Shown: piece by piece, positions 10,736 through 19,255 of the stretch
How the letters are laid out: every line of letters starts with the position of its first letter
Position numbering within the stretch: position 1 is the first letter of the stretch
Assembly: GCA_028278125.1 (NCBI GenBank)
Contig: JANQEY010000297.1
Location: 8,459 to 72,458, forward strand
Direction of reading: 5' to 3'
DNA length: 64,000 nucleotides
From: a bacterium
GTDB taxonomy: Bacteria; Electryoneota; Electryoneia; Electryoneales; Electryoneaceae
Notes under the pieces: model-generated
Told to the model about the DNA's origin: nothing
What the model saw: only the letters and a program-made list of their open reading frames with translations
Databases searched by the model: none
Translations under genes and position numbers: made by a program

Positions 10736-13480
10736 TTAACGGACAAGCATAACCTTTTGTACCTGGTTCAATTCACCCGGGACAAGCGCGTGGACGAAAT
10801 ACAGACCACTTGAAAGTCCGTGAGCATCGAATGTGAACTGGTGGTATCCCGCATCGAAGTAGTCATTGGCGAGGATTGCAACAGTCTGGCCAAGTACATT
10901 GGTCACTACCACTGTCAGTGATGATACTTCCGGCAGACCGATTGAGACAGTCGTTGTCGGGTTGAACGGATTCGGATACGGTGTCTCGAATTTATAATCT
11001 GTCGGGACGGCATTGCTGAGTTCAGGTGTGTCAAGTTCATCAACTTCGATGAAATCGGTCAATACCCAGCCATCAGGATCAAAGGTACCGGCTACAGTCG
11101 GACCGGCTACTATCACTGTGAATGGGAATGTCTGCTCAGCGACGATATCTCCAGCCCAGTAATCACCAACCACCGCATGGTAAGTATAAACTCCTGGCGG
11201 TGCGAAACCGGGTACAAACTGGTTAGGTACAGCAACGAGTACTCCACCATCGGGTAGTGTAATTCCTGTAAAGAGATCGAGTGGACCGTAAGGCATTCCC
11301 CATGGGAGTGTCAAGGCAGTCCAGGCATCAAATGTATAAGGGCCACCTGAAACGTTTTGTACAAACGCGTTCCAGCCGAAAGTTGTTGGAGGATTGATGA
11401 TCGTAGGATCAACTACCGGTGTTGCTGAAAGGAACAATGGTGAAGCTGCTGCTTCAAACATATTATCGATGATTGTTTCGAGAATATCAAAGTCGCCTGG
11501 ATCTGTCCAGTAGATATCCCTGGCAGAATTTGCAAAATGTTTGAATACGCCAGCGCCAGCGTTCTTCGTGAGAAGAATTGGCCAACCATCACCATTCTCT
11601 GCGCCTACAGCTGCTAATGGATCATTAAATTCCAATACATAATATGCAGCGAATTCATCAACAAAGTCATACGTGTTCGGTAAACCCTGTACAAGGGGAT
11701 GAAGCGGATCGGTAATAGTCAGATGTGGTGTTGCTGAGATATCCCATCCATACAAGCCTGTGTGGTCAACGATGTCCTGCATTCCATTGGAGAATGTTGC
11801 TGAATTAGAGCCACCGATCAGATATAGCGTTCCGCCACCGGTGCAGTAATCAACAATTGCTTGCATATCGTTGACGCCACCAATACCACCGTCCATGGCG
11901 ACAAGAACAGTCTGGTAAGAATTCAAATCTACGTTTTCCCAATCATTTGTCTGAATATGATGATAGGGGATGCCAAGGTTGTCCATAGCGAGCAACACGG
12001 AAGTTTCAATGGTGGTAGTTCCTAAAACCAGGATTCCACGGTAAAGACCATAATTGATCAGGTTTGGAACGATCAGACCAGCGTTATCACCGTAGAAGTT
12101 ATACAGGTATTCCAGTGTCATTGTTGAGACAATGACCATTCCGTTACCGTATGAATATTCAACAGTTGTAGGATATCCATCAGTGGTTTCGGTAATAACT
12201 ACGGCTTCTTCCGGGTAACCATCCACGTATCCATGATTTGCATGAGCTCCTTCAAGCGGATCTACCGTACCCTCAAGGATGGGATGATCAGGGACAACTG
12301 ACCAGTTGTCAAAATCGTTATATGCAGCATCGTCCCATACTTCTGTCGTACCGTCCCAAAGTACCCAGGGGGTTCCATGGTCGTTGGTACCGCCATGATA
12401 CTGCAGCCATCCACCGGCAGCTACATAAGCTGCGAGGTGATCAGTTGCCGCGTTAAGGTTAGCGTTAAATGGATCATTCTGGTTACCTTCGACGATCACG
12501 AGGGTATAGCCGGATAAATCAGTAGCTGCTACATCAGCTGAAGCAATTACATCATAATCAACACCCATCGCGATCATTGATTCTTCATTTCCATTACCCC
12601 AGAAGGAGGTATGATCTTTAATGAGAGCAACCGAGCCACCCGGTTCTACTTCCATCGTGTTCCATTCTAAATCATCGATCACGAGATAATCGCCGGTGAA
12701 GGATACCATCACATGGCCAATATTGTCAGCAGTGTATGATAATTCCTGCATTATATCATCACCGTAAATTGAGCTCCAGCCCAGGTAATTGTCGTCCACA
12801 TCCCAGCAATCAAGGTAGACCCATTCAGCAGGCCAGAGATCACCGGATCCTACCAGCATTCTGACTTCACTAACCGGATCATCAAAGTATATATATTCGG
12901 GACCCTGTGGTATTCCACCGTCTTCCATCGTCAGGTTGACATTAAAGCAAAGGAAATTTGGTGAACTGTGGCCGGTTACCCCAAAGTTCGAGAGTTCGTT
13001 TAGTACTGCTCCACCATCATGTTCACCTGTTCCGTAAAATGTTACACCCATATGTGTGTATTCATCATATAACCGGACAGTCTGGGAAAAAGCCGAGGGA
13101 GCGTCAATAATATCATCAAAATCGATAAGATGCCAGGTGTCCAGCTCGTTATAATTATCATTGTACCGTCTTTCGATAATGTCGATAAGCTGTGGTGGTG
13201 TCATGCTGGGACCACCGGCTACAATGTACGGGGCTTCCGGAACTTTGATAGCTGTCTGATCAGCTACTACATTCTGCGGATACAGGTATTCTCCCGATGA
13301 TGTCCGCAGTGTTGCCGGGTTGATACCTGGCCCTTCAAATTGCCTGGGACACACTTGCTGCTGTGTTTCCAGGACCGTTTCATTATTTGCGGTTGCCGGT
13401 GACGATGAATCGTCAGCAATTGCCAGCGCAAAAGAAAAGAGCAGGCAGGTCAGAACCGCAAAAACTACTAACTTCTTCAT
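10736..13480 (-). CDS. Large secreted T9SS protein with two GATase-like domains, paralogue B
   Basis: A paralogue of the gene at 7438-10185 with the same order: signal peptide (MKKLVVFAVLTCLLFSFALA, start behind GGAGG), a beta-sandwich (YTHMGVTFYG), two ThuA/GATase1-like units (SVALIKDH, YTLVIVEGNQ; then LVLGTTTIETSVLLAMDNLG, VDYCTGGG), the shared penultimate beta-domain, and a T9SS type-A tail (YPNPFNPTTTVSI to KVMLVR). The N-terminal two thirds are clearly diverged from paralogue A, while the last 230 residues differ at only a small minority of positions. Function unknown; surface location is inferred from the tail. Confidence 0.72.
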   Translation of the reverse strand: MKKLVVFAVLTCLLFSFALAIADDSSSPATANNETVLETQQQVCPRQFEGPGINPATLRTSSGEYLYPQNVVADQTAIKVPEAPYIVAGGPSMTPPQLIDIIERRYNDNYNELDTWHLIDFDDIIDAPSAFSQTVRLYDEYTHMGVTFYGTGEHDGGAVLNELSNFGVTGHSSPNFLCFNVNLTMEDGGIPQGPEYIYFDDPVSEVRMLVGSGDLWPAEWVYLDCWDVDDNYLGWSSIYGDDIMQELSYTADNIGHVMVSFTGDYLVIDDLEWNTMEVEPGGSVALIKDHTSFWGNGNEESMIAMGVDYDVIASADVAATDLSGYTLVIVEGNQNDPFNANLNAATDHLAAYVAAGGWLQYHGGTNDHGTPWVLWDGTTEVWDDAAYNDFDNWSVVPDHPILEGTVDPLEGAHANHGYVDGYPEEAVVITETTDGYPTTVEYSYGNGMVIVSTMTLEYLYNFYGDNAGLIVPNLINYGLYRGILVLGTTTIETSVLLAMDNLGIPYHHIQTNDWENVDLNSYQTVLVAMDGGIGGVNDMQAIVDYCTGGGTLYLIGGSNSATFSNGMQDIVDHTGLYGWDISATPHLTITDPLHPLVQGLPNTYDFVDEFAAYYVLEFNDPLAAVGAENGDGWPILLTKNAGAGVFKHFANSARDIYWTDPGDFDILETIIDNMFEAAASPLFLSATPVVDPTIINPPTTFGWNAFVQNVSGGPYTFDAWTALTLPWGMPYGPLDLFTGITLPDGGVLVAVPNQFVPGFAPPGVYTYHAVVGDYWAGDIVAEQTFPFTVIVAGPTVAGTFDPDGWVLTDFIEVDELDTPELSNAVPTDYKFETPYPNPFNPTTTVSIGLPEVSSLTVVVTNVLGQTVAILANDYFDAGYHQFTFDAHGLSSGLYFVHALVPGELNQVQKVMLVR

Positions 13481-13557
13481 GGATTCCTCCGATTTGAGTG
13501 AGTGTAATTTAACCGCAAAGATATTTAATCTTCATTCGGTTATTTTCAGTTCATAGC

Positions 13558-13630
13558 GAGAATGCACAGGCAAGCGAATCGAGTATGCACGTGATCACGA
13601 AACAAAAGGATCTATCCAAAGCATTCCAGC
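13558..13630 (-). promoter_or_regulatory. Conserved upstream block of paralogue B
   Basis: GAATGC at 13560, GTATGCA at 13583 and GCATTCC at 13621 match the block upstream of paralogue A in order and exact spacing. Confidence 0.5.
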
Positions 13631-13662
13631 TTAAAAATCCCAAAGGTGTTTCGAAAACGTAT

Positions 13663-13681
13663 GGTAGAACAGAGTTCTACC
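13663..13681. promoter_or_regulatory. Perfect dyad, candidate operator
   Basis: GGTAGAAC-AGA-GTTCTACC is an 8-bp inverted repeat with a 3-base centre in the divergent region. It has no T run, so it is more likely a protein site than a terminator. The binding protein is unknown. Confidence 0.4.
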
Positions 13682-14125
13682 TTAGCAATAACTTTTAATG
13701 AATAGAGATATTATAAGTCGATCGACACAGTACGTTGTACTTCAATTCCTGAGGCAATCGCTCCCCAATCCCTGCTTCTGGTGCTACGATTACAAATGGT
13801 AAGCACTATTATTTGACTGTAATTATTATAAATAATTATTAAATAACGTAAAATCCCAAATAAACGAAACAAAGATAATACTGCTTTTTAGTACTTGGCA
13901 AGCAAAAATAAACTTTTCACAAAATATTCGTTGGCTCGAGAGTTAGCTCAATCTTATTCGATGTAAAATAAACATTGTTGTTTAAGTTATTTTTCAGGAA
14001 TTTGCTATTGTTATGCATATTCATAAATAGTCTGCTGTTAGTTATATTGTTCATGAACATGAAGAATTGAGGATTTTGTATTACTGCTCAGTGGATATTT
14101 TTCTAGTATATCCAGGGGAAAATAT

Positions 14126-14896
14126 TTGACTACTCTTAAGGAAATAGAAGAGGCTGTAACATCGGGTGATAGCAGTTCTTTTATCCGTCTACTTGTTTTG
14201 CTTGCGGAAGCCATGAGCGCCTGGCGAAAAGATGGTTCCCTTTCGGGTAATATCAATTCGATGCGTAAGAACTTTGACTCTGGCTTTGGTGATAATATTT
14301 CTGAAGTTTTAAGAACAGTTGCATTGCCTGCCGAGGCGAAGGGAGTATCCGGAAACTGGGTGCAGACCTTTGGGGGCTTCAAAGTAACGCTGGATGGTAG
14401 ACAGATAGATTTTTCCAGGTGGCGTTCTAAAAAAGCTGTTGACCTTATGGCATTTCTTATACTTAAGTATCCTAACGCCGTCCACAAGGAAATGTTAATA
14501 GAATTTCTCTGGCCTGAAACAGAACCGAACCTTGGGATCAAAAGGCTGCATCATGTAATCAGCGAATTGCGGCACTATCTTCAACCGAAGGTATCAGGAT
14601 ACATGCGTAAGCAGTATATCCATTATGAACATCATGAATACAGGATATCCCTGGGTGAGCCCGACAAAGAGATCATTGACCATGTTCTCTTCGAGCAGAT
14701 AACACAGGCGGGGAACAGGTTATGGTTGACCGGCAACCAGGAAGGCGCAAAAAACCTGTACAGCGCAGCGTTGCTGTTTAAACAGGGTGAACTGTTCCCC
14801 AAGTATCGATATGAGTCAGAATTTGAGGATCGCCGGGAACGTTTGAATAAACTCGAAGAACGGATCCTTAACAGGATGGGTGAACAACGAATTTAA
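14126..14896 (+). CDS. Minimal SARP-type transcriptional regulator (wHTH + partial BTAD)
   Basis: The start is TTG at 14126, 8 bases after AGGGG. About residues 80-170 form an OmpR/SARP-type winged helix (FGGFKVTLDG, WRSKKAVDLMAFL, HKEMLIEFLWPE, LHHVISELRHYL). About residues 185-250 look like the start of a bacterial transcriptional activator domain (YSAALLFKQGELFPKYRYESEFEDRRERL). SARP proteins usually have a longer BTAD and often NTPase or TPR domains; here nothing follows, and the first 75 residues match nothing I know. It lies divergent from the secreted-protein block, so it may control it, but that is inference. A terminator follows. Confidence 0.75.
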   Translation: MTTLKEIEEAVTSGDSSSFIRLLVLLAEAMSAWRKDGSLSGNINSMRKNFDSGFGDNISEVLRTVALPAEAKGVSGNWVQTFGGFKVTLDGRQIDFSRWRSKKAVDLMAFLILKYPNAVHKEMLIEFLWPETEPNLGIKRLHHVISELRHYLQPKVSGYMRKQYIHYEHHEYRISLGEPDKEIIDHVLFEQITQAGNRLWLTGNQEGAKNLYSAALLFKQGELFPKYRYESEFEDRRERLNKLEERILNRMGEQRI

Positions 14897-14951
14897 GAGT
14901 CGTTTATTGATCTCTGGATCACCTTATCTCTATTAAATACGCTCCAAACAG

Positions 14952-14979
14952 ACTATCCAATTACTTCGGATAGTTTTTT
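14952..14979 (+). terminator. Intrinsic terminator after SARP-like gene
   Basis: Stem ACTATCC / GGATAGT with a 9-base loop, followed by TTTTTTATTTTT on the plus strand. Confidence 0.75.
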
Positions 14980-15142
14980 ATTTTTACAGGTATTCATTTT
15001 GCAGTCTGGAGAATGGAGTATTAATATTGTGCTGACTTATTCTGTTGGATTATCCTGATGATGGATTTTCACTAAACATAATTAATCTAAATGTCATTGG
15101 TTAAATTAAATAATACAAAACATTACGCATTTAATCGGGTGT

Positions 15143-18100
15143 ATGAAAATGCGTAAAGTAATCGTCTGGATATCCGGAATTCTAGTATTTCTGGTAGTCT
15201 ATATAATCACACTTGTTGTATTATTAACCACACCTCCAATCACTAACCTCCTGGTATTCACAGCTGAAAAGTATCTGAAAGAAACAGGCTTGATACATGT
15301 GGAGATTGAATCCTTACAGATCAATCTGTTGAACAGCTTGAAGCTAAGGGGACTCAAGGTTTTCAGTCCTGATGAGGATAACAAGTTCTGTATCGTTGAA
15401 ATTGAAAAACTTGACGCAAAATATTCACTCGGTAATCTTCATAACAGGCAATTTTTTCTCGAATCCGCGGTACTCAACGGTTTAAACGTGGATGTGCGAC
15501 AAGATAGTACGGGGGAAGTAATTCTTCCTTTCCAGGCAATGGAACAGCAAAAGGTAAAGGAGAAGCAATCAAAACCGCCCGACTTCTCACTACTTGTTGG
15601 TAAAGCGGAATTGAAAAACGCAAACCTGGAGTATTCGGATAGTGCACTTCCTTTAAATACTCAATTACAGAACCTGAAAATATCCCTGGTGCAGCCATCT
15701 CCCGAGGTTTATTCATTTGAACTTGCCGCCGATACATTGAATGTTTCGTACCAGGGTATCGATAAAAATGTGTCGGGATTCTTTTTAACAGGTCAGATGG
15801 AAGGAACTGATCTTAATATTGATTCTCTTTCTTTTAGTTTACCGGGCTTGTCTTTAAACACCAACGCAGAAATTGATTTAAGTAGTGATCTTCCGGGAAT
15901 GGTGGTAAAAACCGGTATGTTTATCGATGCCGGAATTTTAACGAGCTACCTTTCGGAGTTTATTCCCCAGGAACTGCCCGAGATTTACGGCAATGTAATT
16001 ATCCAGGTGGGAATTGAAGGCAATCCTGAAAATCCAAATGTTAACGTGAAAGTCGATATTCCTTTCCTGGAAGTAATGGAATATTCAATTAAAAACGGCT
16101 CATTGAAAGCAAGGTACGATACAACCTCAATCAACCTGGATCGTTTATACCTGGAAATATTCAGTGGTAATATTAATCTGGATGGAAATGTAGAACTGGA
16201 AAACAACCTCCCCGTTTTCCACGACCTTAACCTGGATATTTCGAACATGGACATAAACGAAGCGGTGAAAAAGATTACAAATGAGCCAATTGACCAGGAG
16301 GCAAAACTTTCTGGATCTCTCCATTCACGGGGAAAACTGTCAGTTGAACCGGAAGTAGATGAATTGCTTAATGATATTTCCCTTGCCGGCGAGTTCAAGA
16401 TCACCGAATTGAGTAACCAGGGGAACAAAGTTAATGATCTGAAATTTAATCTTGGTTTCAAAAATGGACAGCTTACCGCGAATCTCGAGCAGGACAGCAC
16501 AACTTCGCTAACCTGTCTTGTAGATGTCACAGAAGATTCACTTGATGGTAAAGTTGATATAGATATTGCTAACCTTGCCCCACACCTCGATTTAGCTGGA
16601 GTTCCCGGAATACAGGGCGGATTAAAACTTTCGACAAGCTTCAGTGGTGCTTTAGAAAATCCTTCTGCCCAGGTTGAACTTTCGATTGGAAACTTAAAAT
16701 ATCACCAGGTTCCACTTGATACCCTGTACGCTGATATTTATTACGATTCAGATTACCTGGAGATTAACAACTTTCTATTTAATGGAAACCTGGCATTTAT
16801 AGATACTTTGCAGCCCCCGTTTCAAGGGACTGGTCTTCAGGGAAGTGTCGGGTACGGTGGGCAATTTGAAGGCTATATAGACAGTATTAAAGGTGAAGCA
16901 TCTCTTAAACGTTTGAAAGGGAACCTCTCTATATCCTCTGAAAATTTCGGTGTAGACACTCTTCTTTTACAAACTGCTGGAATAGATCTATCAGTTGGTA
17001 ATGATTTTATTCACCTGGACTCGATTTACGCAGAATACAATCCGGTATTACTGTCAGGTAATGGGAGAATCAGTATATCAAATCTTTATGGAGATATATT
17101 ACTAAGCTTCATTAATTCCGAAAATCATCAAAATCATTTTGGCAGGATTGACCTGGAGTTTAATGCGGCTGATACCAGCAACCTGTCGCTGAAAGCCACC
17201 GGATCTGAGTTCAAAATCCAGGATATTCTCGCCATGTTTCCTGAGCCGAAGGATGTGGGTGGCGATGTTTCCTTCCTGCTGGATTTTAACGGCTCACCTT
17301 CCATGCCTGAAGCGTCCGCATCACTGTCAGTTGATAATCCCTGGTTCGGTTGGATTGAGCTGGATTCAGCATTTGCAGTGGTTTCATTCAGCAATGATAC
17401 CCTCAGGATAAGTGCGCTTGATATCTATCATGTTGGCCAGCGAACATGGGCTGACGCTTACCTGGTTCTCGATCATGATTCAACGGGGATGTATACGTTT
17501 AACGAAACATGTCAAACAAAGGGTGAGTTGGGCGGAAGAAATCTCGATCTGCAAACACTGAATGTCTTTTTCCCTAAAGGTATGTGGATGACAGGCGGTG
17601 GTAATTACCGATTCAACTGGGATGGGACAGTAAAAGAACCGATGCCTTTTGGCGAAATAACGTTGATCGACGGTCATATAAACCTTGCGACTGGAGCTCC
17701 CCCTGTAGAAGATCTAGCCGTCAGGATTGCGCTGGATGATTCACTAATCACAGTTCGGCAATGTGATTCGGAAATCGCTGAAACGGCTTTCGATTTTAAA
17801 GGTAAGCTGGCTTATAATGATCCGAAGAACCTGTATACAAAATTCCGCTTGGGAATTGATCATGTTGTTGCGATTAAAGGTGTGGGGGGGATGGAAAATG
17901 ATTCTCTTGATTTTTACCTGAGTATCCGGGAATTTGACCTCACCCGCATCAGGACTTTCCTGCCCGATATACAGAAATTGAAAGGTTTCCTCAAGTCTGA
18001 GTTGGATTTCACCGGTACTGTCGCAGATCCGCATATAGATGGTACGCTGAATGTCTGGAAACTGGCATTTATGCCACCCCATATGGATAAACCATTAACT

Positions 18101-19255
18101 AATGGGGTGGTCTCGATGCGGTTTAACGAAAAAGAGGTAACTCTCGATACCCTTTACCTGCGAAAGAGAAAGGGGACAATCCTGGCAACCGCTCATCTTG
18201 CTCATAAGGAAGGGCAGATAGAAGACCTGGCATTTAACGCAAATGTTGACGGGATGATGGTTAAGAATCCGCGCGAATATAAACTGACCATCGAATCGGC
18301 AGATGTAACCTATGAAAAAGTGGATAACCATTATGAACTTGACGGCGATATCGTGCTGGGAGATACCCGGTTCCAGCTGAATGTTACCCCGAAGCTGATT
18401 ATTTCTAACATGGAAACAACAGAACGTCCCCGTGAGGAACTTCCACCGATTCTCCAGAAAACCCAGTTTTATGTTGATATCCATGAGAGTGAGGATGTCT
18501 GGATTGATAATAACCTTGCCAAGTTGAACCTGGGGCTTGATCTAAAACTGAGGGGACGTCCCGATAAACCAAACATGGTTGGGGAAGTAAATATTAATGA
18601 CGGTCATGTCTACTACCTGGGACGGAAGTTCCGGATTACGAAGGGTATCATCAGCTTCGTAGATCCTACCGAACCGATACCTATGGTGGACTTGATCGCT
18701 GAATCTACAGTCAGGACATATGAAGACCAGGCGGCGGTAGTCTATACAGTTACGCTTTCCATCCAGGGTGACGCTGATGAACCGATCCTTGTACTGACAT
18801 CCGATCCACCCGTCAGTGATGAAGCTGACATTATCACACTTCTCACGGTCGGTTATACCCGTGAACGATTGACTGAAAAACCGGCGTTGCGTCATCGTGC
18901 CGGTGAAATTGGTTCTCAATACCTGTCAGGATATATCAACCGGAATGTAGGTAGTGCCATTGGCCTGGATGAGCTGAGTTTTGAAGGGAACCTTCTCAAC
19001 CTCCTGGAACGGGATCCCACGCTTGATCCTCTCGAGAGTGAACGTGAATCAATGCCGAAACTCCAGGCCAGCAAACGGCTTACTGACAGGTTAACCCTAA
19101 CATATATCACCCGGTTGGGTTACCTGGACGAGCAGGGTGTAAGGGTTAATTACAGGTTAAATAGACTGTTTTCCGTCGAGGGTGAAACATACCAGGGTGG
19201 AGAATTTGGACCCGAAGCGGGACTTGATCTTAATTTCAGGCTGCAATTCAAATGA
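15143..19255 (+). CDS. tamB: TamB-like inner membrane–periplasm translocation factor
   Basis: A 1370-residue protein with one N-terminal membrane segment (about residues 5-30), then long repetitive beta-rich sequence (AsmA/TamB type), ending in the conserved TamB (DUF490) domain over about the last 350 residues (GRKFRITKGIISFVDP, DEADIITLLTVGYTRE). TamB spans the periplasm as a beta-taco and works with TamA in outer-membrane protein or lipid transport. An ATG six bases downstream (15149) is better spaced from GGGTG and could be the real start. Its stop overlaps the start of the BamA-family gene by 4 bases, the usual tamB–tamA coupling. Length is within the family range (about 1250-1600). Confidence 0.9.
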   Translation: MKMRKVIVWISGILVFLVVYIITLVVLLTTPPITNLLVFTAEKYLKETGLIHVEIESLQINLLNSLKLRGLKVFSPDEDNKFCIVEIEKLDAKYSLGNLHNRQFFLESAVLNGLNVDVRQDSTGEVILPFQAMEQQKVKEKQSKPPDFSLLVGKAELKNANLEYSDSALPLNTQLQNLKISLVQPSPEVYSFELAADTLNVSYQGIDKNVSGFFLTGQMEGTDLNIDSLSFSLPGLSLNTNAEIDLSSDLPGMVVKTGMFIDAGILTSYLSEFIPQELPEIYGNVIIQVGIEGNPENPNVNVKVDIPFLEVMEYSIKNGSLKARYDTTSINLDRLYLEIFSGNINLDGNVELENNLPVFHDLNLDISNMDINEAVKKITNEPIDQEAKLSGSLHSRGKLSVEPEVDELLNDISLAGEFKITELSNQGNKVNDLKFNLGFKNGQLTANLEQDSTTSLTCLVDVTEDSLDGKVDIDIANLAPHLDLAGVPGIQGGLKLSTSFSGALENPSAQVELSIGNLKYHQVPLDTLYADIYYDSDYLEINNFLFNGNLAFIDTLQPPFQGTGLQGSVGYGGQFEGYIDSIKGEASLKRLKGNLSISSENFGVDTLLLQTAGIDLSVGNDFIHLDSIYAEYNPVLLSGNGRISISNLYGDILLSFINSENHQNHFGRIDLEFNAADTSNLSLKATGSEFKIQDILAMFPEPKDVGGDVSFLLDFNGSPSMPEASASLSVDNPWFGWIELDSAFAVVSFSNDTLRISALDIYHVGQRTWADAYLVLDHDSTGMYTFNETCQTKGELGGRNLDLQTLNVFFPKGMWMTGGGNYRFNWDGTVKEPMPFGEITLIDGHINLATGAPPVEDLAVRIALDDSLITVRQCDSEIAETAFDFKGKLAYNDPKNLYTKFRLGIDHVVAIKGVGGMENDSLDFYLSIREFDLTRIRTFLPDIQKLKGFLKSELDFTGTVADPHIDGTLNVWKLAFMPPHMDKPLTNGVVSMRFNEKEVTLDTLYLRKRKGTILATAHLAHKEGQIEDLAFNANVDGMMVKNPREYKLTIESADVTYEKVDNHYELDGDIVLGDTRFQLNVTPKLIISNMETTERPREELPPILQKTQFYVDIHESEDVWIDNNLAKLNLGLDLKLRGRPDKPNMVGEVNINDGHVYYLGRKFRITKGIISFVDPTEPIPMVDLIAESTVRTYEDQAAVVYTVTLSIQGDADEPILVLTSDPPVSDEADIITLLTVGYTRERLTEKPALRHRAGEIGSQYLSGYINRNVGSAIGLDELSFEGNLLNLLERDPTLDPLESERESMPKLQASKRLTDRLTLTYITRLGYLDEQGVRVNYRLNRLFSVEGETYQGGEFGPEAGLDLNFRLQFK

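Larger units (their letters stand above)
13481..14125. other. Divergent promoter region, 645 bases
   Basis: This AT-rich region lies between paralogue B (minus) and the SARP-like regulator (plus). It holds the conserved upstream block of paralogue B and a perfect dyad at 13663-13681. No small gene or RNA recognised. Confidence 0.6.

Noticed and set aside
14038..14541. Long minus-strand open frame across the SARP-like gene
   Set aside because: It has no family pattern, no ribosome site, and overlaps a gene with clear domain motifs on the plus strand.
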